This document shows, one piece after another, positions 23,564 to 35,950 of a stretch of DNA of 64,000 nucleotides. The notes beneath the pieces were generated by a model. It was not told where the DNA came from. It did not search any database and saw only the letters and a list, made by a program, of their open reading frames with translations. The translations under genes and the position numbers were made by a program. The first letter of the stretch is position 1, and each line of letters starts with the position of its first letter. The DNA is taken from NCBI GenBank assembly GCA_963682025.1, contig OY821520.1:1541001-1605000 (forward strand), written 5' to 3'. The DNA comes from Cordilura impudica. Taxonomy: Eukaryota; Arthropoda; Insecta; Diptera; Scathophagidae.

Positions 23564-24274
23564 TAAAGTTATAAAAAGAATTAAAGATAAATTTGCTGAC
23601 AGATTTGGGCAATTCAAAACCAGCAAAACTACTCGAGCATTGATAGTAAATCCTCTCAACACAAATAGTAACGAAATCCACATTGAGCCATTTGGAATTA
23701 ATACTGGATCTCTATAAATGCAATTGATCGATTTTAAAAGTAAAGCTGGAGTGGAAAATATATTTTCAGAGTTAAACAGCAAGTGGGAGGAACTGGAACT
23801 CCAGACATGTATGTACGTAACGTAAAATGGACAGCTTTAAAATAAGTGCCGCGAGTTAAGGTACTTATATTCGACGATGAAGAGGTTGGCATTTGGAATG
23901 ATGACTATCTTCAGATCGACATATTCATGCGAGCAGGCATTGTCATGCATGAATATAATTAAAACTAAAGTAAGAAGCCAACTAACAAATGAAAATTGAG
24001 AGTCATGTTTGGAACTTAAAACAACAAGTTACTAGCCAAATTTATCCAAACTTTGTAAATCCATGCAAAGCCAACACTCCCATTGAATATACTTATATAT
24101 TAATAGATATTTTTTCTTATGAATAAATAGATTGGTTTTTTTTAATCAAAAAACTTTATTTATGCCAGTACTATTTATTGTTGGCAAGAAAAAATTTTGT
24201 GGCTCTTTAAAAACTTTGAAATTATATAAATTGTAATTTTTGACTCTTCCGACTCAAAAGGTTGCCGACCCCTG
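23564..24274 (+). pseudogene. hAT transposase C-terminal remnant with 3' TIR
   Basis: Frames in order read VNPLNTNSNEIHIEPFGINTG, then MQLIDFKSK, ENIFSELNSKWEEL, MTIFRSTYSCEQA and KTKVRSQLTNE. This is the C-terminal dimerisation region of a hAT transposase of the GTF2IRD2/ZBED type, including the conserved S-TY-CEQ motif. Stops and shifts break it. About 200 bp downstream the sequence ends in ggttgccgacccctg (24,260-24,274), the inverse of a CAGGGGTCGGCAACC hAT terminus. The 5' half and 5' TIR are missing. Confidence 0.7.
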
Positions 24275-24748
24275 ACCTAGACTCATCTCTTATTATACCG
24301 ATTGACTCAGAATCAGTTTCGGAGTCGATTTAGCTATGCCGTTGTCCATGTAAACCTTGTAATTAAACTACAGGTCGCGGATATGAATGCATCATAAAGT
24401 ATATCGATTAACATCATTATCATTATTTATTTCATCATTATCATCAAAATCAAGAACGGATAATTTTTTTTAGCTGTTACTTGCAGTATTATCATCATAG
24501 TTACTTATTTTGTTTTTATGTTTCACTATTTCTGGTGACTGAAGCATTCGTCGTTTTTGTTGTTGGAATTGTCTACCAACGACCATCAATATCATCATCG
24601 CTGCTACTATTCATCATTGCTTCTGCTTAACAAGCAGGGGATTAGTAAAGCAGATTACTAATCCCTTTGGTTTGAAGTTTGTTAAAGACTGCTATAAAGT
24701 TGTTGTAGATTATATGTATGGATGATGTAGAGATTATTTCCATTCAAA
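24275..24748. other. Non-coding spacer with imperfect CAT repeats
   Basis: Contains CAT/ATC-type microsatellite stretches near 24,410-24,450 and 24,580-24,620. No coding feature. Confidence 0.45.
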
Positions 24749-24960
24749 TCACCTGGGCCGGATATCATCATCCCACAATTGACCAGACTTTATAAATCTT
24801 GTCTTCTACTTGGTTTTGTCCCATCAATCTGGAGAGAAGTAAAAGTAGTATTTATCACCTGGGCCGGATATCATCATTCCACAATTCACTAGACTTTTTA
24901 AATCTTGTCTTCTACTTGGTTTTGTGCCATCAATCTGGAGAGAAGTAAAAGTAGTATTTA
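24749..24960 (+). repeat. 106-bp tandem duplication inside the RT
   Basis: The segment from tcacctgggccggatatc at 24,749 recurs from 24,855 with a few substitutions. It repeats the codons for the RT entry segment (SPGPDII... to VKVVFI). The duplication shifts the frame and happened after, or as part of, the element's decay. Confidence 0.85.
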
Positions 24961-26950
24961 TACCAAATAAAGGCAGGAAATCTGAACAGTTACCCAAATC
25001 GTATAGACCGATCAGTCTAAGTTCTTTTTTACTGAAGACAATGGAAAATGTTCTGTACCATCATATCAGGGACATTTACCTGGCACACAAACTTATTTAT
25101 GAACTTCAGTTTGCGTGCCAACAGGGTAAATCCACGGAATCAGTTGTCCACAATGTTGGCACAATGATAGAAAAGGCACTTGATGCCAAACAGAAATATC
25201 TTTATGCCTTCATTGAAATACAGGGCGCCTTCGTTAATACGTCATATAGGGCCACTGAAGAGGCCATGTTAAGAAAGACTATTTCTCCATCTCCCTGGAG
25301 ATGTTGAACTCTAGGGTTATCACACTGAATATAGGCAGTACGTCTAGCACCATAAGTGCCACTAGAGGCGTTCTATAGCCACTGCTTTGGACATTGGTCA
25401 TAGATAAGCTATTTAAGGAACTTAACAACTTAGGATTCAGAACCTTCGGCTACGCACACGATATTGTTATCTCTGTCGCCGGCTTCGACGAGAGCACAAT
25501 ATCGGAGCGTATGCAGCAGGCTCTGAGTTATACCCTCAACTGATGTCAGAATAAAGGGTTATCTATGAACTTATCTAAGACCATACTGATACCCTTTACT
25601 AAAGAGGAAAACTCAACTTCATGAAACCAAGTCTGAACGGCTTAACAATACGGTTCTCGGACGAAGTGAAGTATCTTGGGGTTACCAAGATTACCAAAAG
25701 GCAAATAGGGCATTATATGCATGTCAAAGGCTACTTGGTAAAACGTGGGACTTAAAACCTCACATGATCTACTGGTCGTTTAAAGTTATAGTGAAACCAA
25801 TGGTTACTTATTCTGCTCTTGAATGGTGGCCAAAGGTTAAGCAAGCGAATGCTAAGGCAATCTTGAACAAGGTGTACCGCATTGCCCGTATTGTTATCAC
25901 CGGGGCGAACAGAACGTGCCTTACCTATGCTTTCGGCGTCATGCTTAACACACCACTGCATATTTCGGTCACCGAAGATGCGTTCATAAGTGCCGCACGA
26001 CTTTAGGATTTTGGTAGCATAAAGGCTCTTCACCAACGATCCGGTAGCGAGAGTCACGGACAGAATGCTACCAAGAAATATATTTATCAGAGAATATAAA
26101 ACAATGATATTGGAACGGAGTTTATGGGCCTATAGGATCTGGGAAGCAGAGCAGGGTTCTCAAGTGTGGTTCACAGATTGCTCAAAACAATCTAATGGGG
26201 ACACGGGCGCGGGCATACTCGGTCCCAATTTTCAACGTGCCTTACCCATGGTAAAATACCCAACAATTTTCCAAGCAGACAAAAAGGGCACTCATTTACA
26301 TACTCTCCGATAGTCAGGCTGCACTAAAAGAAATTATGCCCTATAACGTGACGTTTAGACTCGTATTGGATTGCATCGTAGCGCTCAACCAAAAAGGCAG
26401 ATGCAATAAACTAACTTTATGCAGGATTCCGGGACACGAAGGACACGAGGGCAACGAAGATTGCCTAGACAGTCGAGTGGTTCGTCGTCCTTCCATCGGT
26501 CCGAAACCATTCTGTGGTGTTCCAGTAAGATACATCAGGGAAAAATAAGGAGTGGAGGGAGTCATAAATTGCCGAACACTGATATAAAAGTCCCGTCCAA
26601 TGGCAAGCTAAGAAATTTATAACTCCATCCAGTGTTCAATCGGAAATTTTACTATGCCTTGATAAGAAGAACTTAAGGACCTTGACGGGATTCCCTACTG
26701 TAATCTTAGATATCATCTATGAATAAAAGCTCAGTCTGTTACAGACACATGTAGGTTCTGCGAACAGGGGGTGGAAACAGCAAAACACATTCGCTGTGAA
26801 TGTCTAAAACTAAATGGCAAATAGGGCAATTGGTTTTATAAGGTGCCATAAACTTTATGACAAACCTGGGCTGCACAAAAGATCAAATTGATCGCAGTGC
26901 GTAGAGCCTTCTTAATCTAATCTAAGCTCTAATCTAATGTGTATTTCGAT
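24749..26950 (+). pseudogene. LOA-like non-LTR retrotransposon, RT to 3' end
   Basis: A long but dead ORF2. It begins in the RT with SPGPDIIIPQLTRLYKSCLLL, followed by SYRPISLSSFLLKTMENVLY and KYLYAFIEIQGAFVNTSY (motif A, Glu in place of the usual first Asp). At about 25,440-25,460 the YxDD box reads YAHD, a changed catalytic residue. The connection region follows (25,764-26,006). Then comes an RNase H domain with WFTDCSKQSNGDTGAGILGP and, after shifts, SDSQAAL and GHEGNEDCL. The C-terminal zinc tail reads CRFCEQGVETAKHIRCEC at about 26,750. A non-coding 3' end rich in TCTAA runs to about 26,950. Several frameshifts and stops occur. It shares RNase H and tail architecture with the fragment at 12,182-13,195. 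Confidence 0.75.
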
Positions 26951-27122
26951 TGTGTGATTTTATACTATTTAGTTAATATTAATAAATGTAATCAAGTCTA
27001 GGAGAAGTAAACATATTTTTGCTTAACCAGTTATTACTCTGTAGGTCTTGAATTGTTTTTTTTAAGAGCTATGCTTAAAGTGTTTCCATCTTCGGTTCTT
27101 GTTTTAGTTCTGCCCAAATACA

Positions 27123-27375
27123 TATATCTGTGGTCACAATCATTAACCGCCTAAGTCGAAAGTAAATCTTTCGAGAAAAAAACCTATATAAAAGTAAAGG
27201 GGCTTCATTACGACTTAGGTCAGTATGTTTTCATTAATAACTTTTTAAAAAACAGTGTTAGGAAAATGGGGATTTCACGTAAATATAAAGCGTTATTAGT
27301 AGAATATGATAGCATACATAACTCAAATCTTTTTTAAGTTAGCTTAGGCGTTTATCGCTTGTGACCACAGATATA
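27123..27375. mobile_element. MITE, complete copy
   Basis: The outer 15 bases, TATATCTGTGGTCAC, are perfectly inverted at the right end. Similarity continues through an imperfect AACCGCCTAAG segment for about 35 bp. The element is 253 bp, non-coding, and matches 32,950-33,182 in opposite orientation. A TA duplication is possible (the ends read TATA). Confidence 0.75.
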
Positions 27376-27443
27376 GTATAGAACATAATTTGTTAAGTGA
27401 CCATCATTTCACTTGTGGTTTATTTTTTTTTTTAATTTAATTA

Positions 27444-28121
27444 CACTGTGATAGTCGAAAAAATGAACTTCGATGAATCCTTTTCGAACTATTAGGGCGG
27501 AGTCCCCTAAAGTTTCAAATCTGGTGTCTAATAATATAATGAATTTATCTCAATTTTGCACCACTTTTTGAATAAAAATACTTTTAAACAGCATTTAAAC
27601 TAGTAAAACTTTAAATTTTAAGTACTTGTTATTAAAACAACTAATAAGAAGGACAAAAAGAGACACCAGATTTGAAACTTTGCTGCTAAAAAGGCTTAAA
27701 AATTCACGACGAAAGAAGAAATAACAAGGATTTTGATTTCGAAGCTTAACTTGAGGCCTATGCTAGGAAAATCTTTATAAGATGGCAAAAAAGCCTGAAA
27801 AAATGGTTAAAAATGGTCAAACGTCGTTACTTTTGATCGACATTATTGGTTTAAACTACGTGAAATTTCGGAAAAAAGTCAAAACATTCCTTAAAAGAAA
27901 GTTAAGAAGGCAAAAAAAAACTAATACAGTCGAATAAATATTTTTTAAATAGCGCAGACTTAGCTATATCCATGAAAAATGGATATATACCGATTTCTCA
28001 AAAACTGGAGCCAATCTGACACTTCCAAATCTACTTTCGCAGTCAGGGGACTCCCTCCTAATAGCTCGAAAAGGATTCATCGAAGTTAATTTTTTTTTTG
28101 GGGTCAAAAACTATCACAGTG
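27444..28121. mobile_element. 678-bp foldback element with CAC ends and TTA duplication
   Basis: Left end CACTGTGATAG and right end CTATCACAGTG are exact inverses. Inverted similarity continues through aacttcgatgaatccttttcga and the following cggagtcccct region for about 75 bp. TTA lies outside both ends (27,441-27,443 and 28,122-28,124). An internal inverted pair around 27,512-27,533 and 27,662-27,683 reads gtttcaaatctggtgtc and its inverse. No protein is encoded. The CAC start, TTA duplication and a GAACTT subterminal motif are shared with the coding element at 35,258-38,689. Confidence 0.7.
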
Positions 28122-28124
28122 TTA

Positions 28125-29243
28125 TTTATTTCACAATTTTCGAAGATTAAATTGAATTTATTTGTCAATTTAAATACGTATGAAATATCGAAAATATAAA
28201 ACCAAAGTTTTCTGGAGAGCCAAAGCACGTTATATATAAAATTACGGGCTCTGTAAGAAATATATAAGAAATATAAAAGAAAAAAAGTTACGGTTATAAA
28301 GTAAAGCAATTTGGCATCAAAACAAAATCGAGAAAAATTGAAAATTTTTTTGTTTAATTTTTTATAAAGAAAAATTAATAAAAAAAATGACTATATGTAC
28401 AATATTTTAATATATCATTTCATGATTGTATGTTAAGAAACTCGAGATTTTTAAGTGCACTTTTACTTTTTTTTAAAAAAAAAGTAAGTTATTTTCAAAA
28501 TACGTAAAAAAAATTCAGCAATTTGTAAAGTATGTTACAAATGTTGCCACTCAAACAGCTCAAAAAAAAAACTTCAAAAAAAAACCTGCACATCTACATA
28601 CACCTACACATTAGCTAGATTAAAATTTAAAATGGCTACACATACATATAATGTATGTATATTTATACACGCATTTACATGTGCCGAGATACACATACGA
28701 CCAAATCCACATCAAGTGATCATAAGAATCAAAAATCATAACTTGAGTTATTTTAAGGATTTCGGGTCACTTTTTGCTTTGATTTACTTGCAAGAAAATG
28801 GGCTCTCAGAAAAACATTTTTGCTAAAAAAAAAAATTTTTTTTTTGTTATTTTTTGTTGACACGGCATATAATATGGTAAAATTAGTTCAAATGTATTAC
28901 CATGTGCTGTTTTAATGATATCGGGACGGGGTTTTTTTGATTTACTCGTGCTACTCGTATAATAAAAAAATTAGAAAATTATTTTTAAAAAATGTTCGTA
29001 AAGAATTAAAAAAAAAAAAAAAATAAATATATTGTTTTCTCTATTTAACAATATAAAAATTAAAATTTTTTTTACCATTTTAATGATTGAATTAGAAACT
29101 AAGCAGGCTCGATGTCAAATGTTTTTCAATTTAAAAAAAGAATAGATCATCAGAATACGAGAATGTATGAAACAAATTTGCCAATTTTTTTTTTTGCTTT
29201 ATTTATAGTAAAAACAAATTATCTTGAGTCTGATTGATTTCTT
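28125..29243. other. Non-coding spacer
   Basis: Extremely A/T-rich with homopolymer runs. Nothing recognised. Confidence 0.5.
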
Positions 29244-29740
29244 AAGTGGCTGATACACGACATCAAACTGCCGTCAATATATTTGATTGTGTGCGTGTTT
29301 TGGTTACACGTACACGTTGTGTGCGAGTTTGATGAAAATCAAAATCGTTTTGATTTTCGTCAAAATATTGATGTGGTTTGAGGTCGTCTATCAGCAAAAG
29401 TCCTCAATATTCATTTTATGTTCCGGGGCGTGGCGTGAACATCGCGCGGAAACGGAACTGCTGGAAGTATACCGTTTTTACCGGTGTTGTGGGATACAAA
29501 ATGTAAGGAATGTGCTAATAAATATGTGAAAAATGAGCTATTGCTAAGGCATTAGCAACACAACATTTTTTTATTATTCATTATTTTTTCTCTTTCTTCC
29601 GCGTGTTAACACTTCGAAGACCGATTAAAAATGAATATTGACGAGCGAGTTTGACAGCGTATATCACCACCTCCATCAAACCGAAACACGCACACAATCA
29701 AATATTTTGACGGCAGTTATATGTCGGGTATCAGCCACTT
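29244..29740. mobile_element. 497-bp MITE with 60-bp TIRs
   Basis: The left end aagtggctgatac and about 60 following bases recur inverted at the right end. Both arms contain actgccgtcaa and atttgattgtgtgcgtgttt. The centre is non-coding; the 80-codon forward frame there is within the element and looks fortuitous. The target duplication is unclear (ttct on both sides is possible). Confidence 0.7.
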
Positions 29741-32094
29741 TTCTCAAAATAAACAATAAACAGGGTTTCTACATAATCACCTAAAATAAATCGAAAAACA
29801 GCAAAGACGGTGCTTTAAAATTGTTTTCAAAAATTATATTTATTTATTTTACAAGAAAATTAAAAAAAAAATTTTCCCCCCAAATATGTAGTTAATTCAA
29901 AAAAGTGTCGCGATATCTTTATGATTAAAAAAAAAAAACCAAAATTTTCAAAAATAGTTTCAGAGGTTTCTTTTTCAGCACCTAAGAGAACACATACGAG
30001 TACATAAAGTTACATCAAAATCGCTGTCATCTCACGAAAATCTTGGGTTTTCTTGGCGTGGAATTGCTCATGCAAGTATAAAGGGAGTTAAGTGTTTGAA
30101 ATATAGAAACCAAAACTCATACTAAAAAGAGTCTACTTAAATGACACATTACCTTACATTTGTTTAGGCCTACTTATTTCCATACATATGAACGTTTGTA
30201 TGTTTGTTTTTGGATGAGAGTATTCTTGCTGTTTTCGTTTTCGTTGTTTACCCAAAAACCATTAAACGAGTACATACATTTAATTTAGTTTTACATTTGT
30301 TAGGAATTTTCTTTTTAGACATGTTTATGCATGTAAGGCAATACTTAATCTTTAGGCTTTTGTTTTTGTCCTGTACAGTTCCATGAAAATTTATGTTGCA
30401 TATAATTGTAGGCTTTGACAAAAAAGTTAAGAACAAACTAAGTTCCTGCCCTGGAAATAAAGCAGCCTACTTTCAGTACAACAAACATTTGTTACAAACT
30501 TTGCGTACTGACAACATGTAAGATGTATGTGTTCACTCACAAACTCTGACTCACCCACATTATGCATAAACAGACATATTTCGTCAACTTTTCTTAACCA
30601 TGTCAACAATAAGTAACGCTCTTCTGCCAATGACTATAGTCATATATGAGAACGTGGGTAATGGTGATGATGCTGGTGTTGGTAGTGGTGTTAGTGTGTG
30701 TATTAATTTTGCCTCCGAACATTCAACCAAGCTTACACTGACTCATTTACATTTTTGCAAATTGTATCTTACATTCGTTTTGAAAATTCTTGATTTCTTG
30801 TTCACTTAGGAAGAATAAAAAAAAATGGCTGTTTTTTCTCATATTTATTCCAACTTTCGCTTTAACATTAATAATTATGTATTTAATATGCATATCTTAA
30901 TGAATGCAATGATTTCAGTGAACTGAATTTTTTCTTTTAGAGGTAATGATTTCATACATATCTAAACTATTATTCTAATAATATTATTACTATAGAATAT
31001 AAGTAAAATAAAACCCTTCGAACATTGTTTTAAACCTCGTACATAAACTACTTCTCCTCTTCAGCTCTATGGGGATTAATTGAGTATGGTTTTCTTTTGC
31101 AATTTAAAAACGCTTACAACATTTATCTTTCTAGTGTTGTTACATTTTATTTTTAGTTTCAGAATTAGTTATACTTTCTTAAGTATAAAATATTACTTGC
31201 TTACATATGAGCATTAGGGAAATATATTTTTAATCAAATATTAAATGTTAAATACCATAAAACAATAAACTATGGACATGTCATCTTTAAATAAAAATTT
31301 CATAACTAACACATTGAAGTAACGAATTAATATTTGTTTGTAAATTTTTTTAGAAAGAGAAAATTTTTTGTAATCTTATTTTTATAGTGTGGGAGAGCAT
31401 CACTGATACGTTTAAACATTTTCTTGTATGAAAAATGTTTTGATGCGATTTAATTATTTTCAAATTTTTGGGTTTCCGGAATAAATTTCAGTGCATTTGG
31501 TCTCAAACTACTTATAATATGCTTCACATAAGAAACTCAAATAACTTATTCAGATTTATAGAAGTTTCTTAGATGACATCAAGAATTTGTGAATAGTAGT
31601 AATATTACTAGAATTCCACAAAAGAAAAATATTGGATTTATTTGAATGACGATTTTATCCACACATTTTCAAGAGTTCCGAAGAAAATCGAAACTATGTT
31701 GTGAATGTATTCATCCTAGTGCCAAATTCATTGGTGTTTTGACCAAATTTGAGTAATAACAAGAAAGAGTGTTAAAGTCGGCTGTGACTCATGCGTCTTA
31801 AATTCAATATTACAAATACCGTTGGGTACTTTAAATTCGAATATCAATTAAATTTTAAGTTGATTTCTAGTATAATTTTTTGTTATAAAAATCGATGATC
31901 GTGTCTTCTACGGAAAAGGTAATTACTTTTATTATTAATTTTCTCTTACTAGATTAAAAAATCTATAAGTTCCCTAAGTACTTCACAGAACACCAGCAAA
32001 ATTCGTTATATAACGCAGCTGGCATATAATAAAAATAAAAATTTCCAGATATTAATATTAAAAAAAAGAAAATTTTAAAATATTTTTATCTTAA
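29741..32094. other. Non-coding spacer
   Basis: About 2.3 kb without a supportable gene. It holds a GT-rich low-complexity stretch at 30,655-30,705. A short motif at about 31,758 (caagaaagagtgttaaagtcgg) is reminiscent of the start of the dispersed repeat at 47 and 61 kb. Chance frames only. Confidence 0.45.
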
Positions 32095-32471
32095 CTAGCA
32101 GATTCCAGCCCTCGAAATTGGAGCGCAAATTCTAGGAAATTTCATTTTTTCATTAAATAAATACCCTAAAGGTATGCTAATCAATTATAGCCAATTCACA
32201 AATCAGCACCAAAAACAAACTTATTTTTATAACAAACACATTAACAAATTTAATAAACACACACATAACATTGTGTAATTTTATGTATGTGTTAGTAGCA
32301 ACTTTAAATGCAATTTACTCAAAATAAAGGAAAAAATTTAAAAATCTGTAAATCTGCAAATCGGCTAAAAAGAAAAACCTCTCAAATAATATACGTTTGG
32401 TCAAAATCGGGATAAAACGGTAGAATAAAACATCAGTCACAAGAAATCTCCTAGCCTATTAATATTATAGA
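32095..32471 (-). mobile_element. Helitron-like non-autonomous element, copy 2
   Basis: Reverse-oriented copy of 18,359-18,722. On the reverse strand it starts TCTATAATATTAATAGG after an A and ends with a decayed hairpin plus CTAG before a T. Long stretches such as gaccaaacgtatattatttga and ttgctactaacacatacataa-type sequence are shared between the copies. Non-coding. Confidence 0.55.
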
Positions 32472-32554
32472 TTAGCTAGTAATATGTTTATTTAACGACA
32501 CTTTTAATACAAATATATCAAATATATTAAGGACATCTTGTAATTTATGTTTTA

Positions 32555-32949
32555 ACCCCATATCTAGGAAAACTGTGCATCACAAAGCAATGGTGATATA
32601 TTTTGAATTTTATGTTTTCGAAAAAGAGTCTTCTTGTAGTACCAAATCTTGCAATTTCTTAAAGGGTAATTATCCAGCATTAAATGATTTTTTTTCTAAA
32701 GTAATGATTCTGATGAAATACTTAAATTTGTATATGATAAAATTGATTATGCGGTTTCCGTAATGGTGCCTTCTATGACACCATATAAGGAAAAAGCCCC
32801 TTGGTTTAATAGAAGGCTTAATAATTTAAAAAAAGTCAAAAGCGAAGCTTTTAAAAAATAAAAAAAAAAATAATGAAAATGCTGATTTAAGATATTTTCA
32901 ACAAATTCGACGTGAATTCGATTTTTTACATAACTATTTGTATAAGCAA
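32555..32949 (+). pseudogene. Jockey-type retroposon fragment (endonuclease end to linker)
   Basis: Forward-strand copy of the family present at 33,183-39,250. Pieces read HHKAMVIYFEFYVFEK (end of the endonuclease), SCNFLKGNYPALND, APWFNRRLNNLKK and NADLRYFQQIRREFDFLHN. The match to the reverse copy stops abruptly at 32,949, where a MITE begins. Several stops and shifts. Confidence 0.7.
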
Positions 32950-33182
32950 TATATCTGTGGTCACAAGCGATAACCGCCTAAGTCGACTTAAGAACGATTT
33001 GAGTTATGTATGCTATCATATTCTACCAAAAACGCTTTATATTTATTTACATGAAATCCCCGTTGCTCTAACACTGTTTAATAAAATGTTATTAATGAAA
33101 ACATACTGGCCTAAGTCGTAATGAAGCCCATATATATAAAAAATCATTTTTCTCGAAAGCATGATTTTCGACTTAGGCGGTT
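32950..33182. mobile_element. MITE, second copy, truncated on the right
   Basis: Inverse of 27,123-27,375 with the same 15-bp terminus on its left. The right side stops after acttaggcggtt and lacks the last about 22 bases. The sequence that follows is the poly(AAAT)-type 3' tail of a reverse-strand retroposon, so that retroposon truncated or interrupted the MITE. Confidence 0.75.
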
Positions 33183-35254
33183 TATTTATTTATTGAGTCT
33201 ACTAATTTTACATTTTACAGACTAATATAATATAATAATATATCTTAGATACATATCCTAATTATATATTTTAAATAAGTTTAATTTAAAGTTATCTTTA
33301 TTTAAATTAAAGTCCAATAATGGCGAGAAACTGTTACAAAGTTTTAAGCATCTTGCAATTGGTTCATTTGTCCCATAATTTGTTCGATGCAAATCCTCAC
33401 AAAACACCCGTTCATAACGCAGAACACGAGGCGGATTATATATATTAACCAGATTATATAAATAGTCACATTTAATATCATTTGACAAAATATTAAAAAT
33501 GAAAGTAATAAAAAAAGATGATTTACGATCTTTTAAAGATTGCAGACCTAAAAATTTACGTCTAATTTCATATGAAGGTATATCTTCAGACCTATTTATT
33601 GTTTTAAAAACATATTTCGTGAAAAGTTTTTGATTTTTTTAAATTCTATAAGAATGAGTAGCTGTATAAGGGTTCCATATTAGGGAACAAAATTATAATT
33701 TACTTCTGACAAATGAAACATATAAAGACTTCAGAGTGAATGGGGCCTTAAAGTCATACGAGTTCCTTCTAATAAAACCTAACATTGAGTAGGCTTTAGA
33801 AGTAATATAATCAATGTGTCTACCAAAATGCAATTTACCTCCAAGATCCTTAACCTCGACAACTCTTTTAAGTACAACGTCGCCAATAGTGTAATTGTAT
33901 ACAATTGGATTATGACAGTGTGTAAAAGAAATAGTACAACATTTTCCAATATTAAAAACAAGTTTATTTAAAACACACAAATTATCCAGTGCTATCAACT
34001 CATTTTGTATCATAGTTGCATGTGATAAGTTTGAAACAGAGGCAAAAACTTTCAAGTCATCCGCAAAAATTAAAGGTTTACAAAACTTTAGACACTTTGG
34101 CAAATCATTAATAAAGATTTAAAATAGTAACGGGCCCAAATGAGTACCTTGTGGAATACCTGAGAACGCATTTATTTCATATCTAGAATATGATGTGCCA
34201 ATTTGTACCTTAAGCTTTCTATTAATTAAAAAACTTATAAAAAAATAGCAATAATGCACCATTTAACCTATCATTTGAAGTATAGACAATAAGATTGATG
34301 ATTGACATTGTCGAATGCTTTTGAAAAATCAGTGTAAATTACATCTAATTGCATTTTCTTTTCCATAGAAACTACAATCTTATTTGTCAATACAGCCAAA
34401 TTTGTGCAAGCAGATCGGCCTGAGAAAAATCCATGTTGAGAAACTGAAATACTATGAGATACGTGTTCATAAAATTTGACTTTTAAAATACTATAAAAAA
34501 TTTTTGCCATAGTACCTTGTTTTACTATGGGTCTATAGTTAATAACATTGGTTTTATCACCAGATTTAAAAATTGGCACAACACATCAATTTTTCCAACA
34601 ATTTAAAAATACGCCACTAAAGATTGGACACAATTTTTGAAGAAAATTGCTGGTATTGAATCTGGAAAAATGCAAGACGAACTATTCTTTAATTCTGTGA
34701 TGGAAGAAATAATATCCTCCTCAGATATAACAATTGTAAGATTATTCCCCGAAGGTTCCACTGCGTGAATGCCTAAGTTACTGGGATTAGAAAAAGTAGA
34801 TTGAAAAAATTTTGCAAATAGGCTACAAGATTAATCACTACTCATTGAATCCTGATTTTCATAAATCATATTAGCGGGATATCCGGTATTTTTACGTTTA
34901 ATTTTAATATAATGCCAAAATGCAGACGAATCAGATCTTAGGTTGTTTTCAATATTGAATATGTATTGTTTATACAAAAAATTATGTAGGAAATCAAACT
35001 CACGACGAATTTGTTTAAAATATCTTAAATCGGACTCATCATTAGTCTTTTTATATTTTTTAAAAACCATACTCTTAACATTCGTCAAGTTAACGAGTCT
35101 CCTATTAAACCTAGGAGGCTTATTATGTGAAGACAGTCTTATTAAAGGTATCCTTAACATCAACGAAAAATTAATTTTATCCAATAAAAACTTATACATC
35201 TTTTCAGGGTCATTGCAATTTGATATGAATGACCAATCCACAGAATTTAAAAAA
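33183..35254 (-). pseudogene. Jockey-superfamily non-LTR retrotransposon, linker, RT and 3' end
   Basis: The reverse-strand copy begins after the inserted DNA transposon with the linker (FLNSVDWSFISNCNDPEKMY, 34,831-35,254). The RT includes MPIFKSGDKTNVINYRPIVK, QHGFFSGRSACTNL and YTDFSKAFDNVNHQ (motif A) at 34,271-34,579. FCKPLIFADDLKVFASV keeps the FADD catalytic box at 33,960-34,103. C-terminal sequence runs to about 33,258 and a tail of AAAT-type repeats follows (33,183-33,197). Single shifts separate blocks, but decay is milder than in most other copies. The 5' half is at 38,693-39,250. It ends inside a MITE. Confidence 0.8.
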
Positions 35255-35950
35255 TTACACAAGGGAACAAAATTGAACTTTTTTTGTGTTGATTTGAAAT
35301 TTATAGCAAATTTTTACTAATTTGAGGTCGCTGATTTCAAATCTGCACTTGGTTCGACTTTTCGAGATATACCGTTATGTTCAAAATTAAGGCACTTCCG
35401 CTACATATATTGGAATAACTTGAAAACGGTTCACCATATTAAATTAAAAAAAAAAATCCGAAACTCGCAAACAATATTCTCTTAAAGCCGTGCTTACTTT
35501 GTTTTTAAATTTTCCAAGTAGTTTTAGAGATATCGTTCAAGTTTTGAAAAAAAAATTAAAATTTTAAAAAAAAAAACATTTTTTTTTGTTCTTTAAAAAT
35601 TCCTAAAAAATAAAAATGGGACAAAAATCACAGTTTTGGTCTACAAACAGTTAGTTAAATATATTTCGAATAAAATGAGCTTTATTTCATTGCAATCGGT
35701 GCACAACTTTTGATTTTGTTCACGATTTACTGAATTGATATAAATCGCGATTTCCATACAAAAATAACATTTTCTAATGTGTAAGTGTTTGTATGTAATA
35801 AGTTAGTTTTTATGATTCTAAGAATTAAAAAAATTAAGTAATAAAAAAAGATTATTTCATTTTTATGGTCAGCTATACTTTTTAATTTAACACAAAAAGA
35901 GAATTTTAAAGAAAAATAAAAAATTTTAATACACAAATATTACAATGTAA

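Noticed and set aside
34943..35320. 125-codon forward frame
   Set aside because: It is the complement of the retroposon linker and runs across the transposon boundary.
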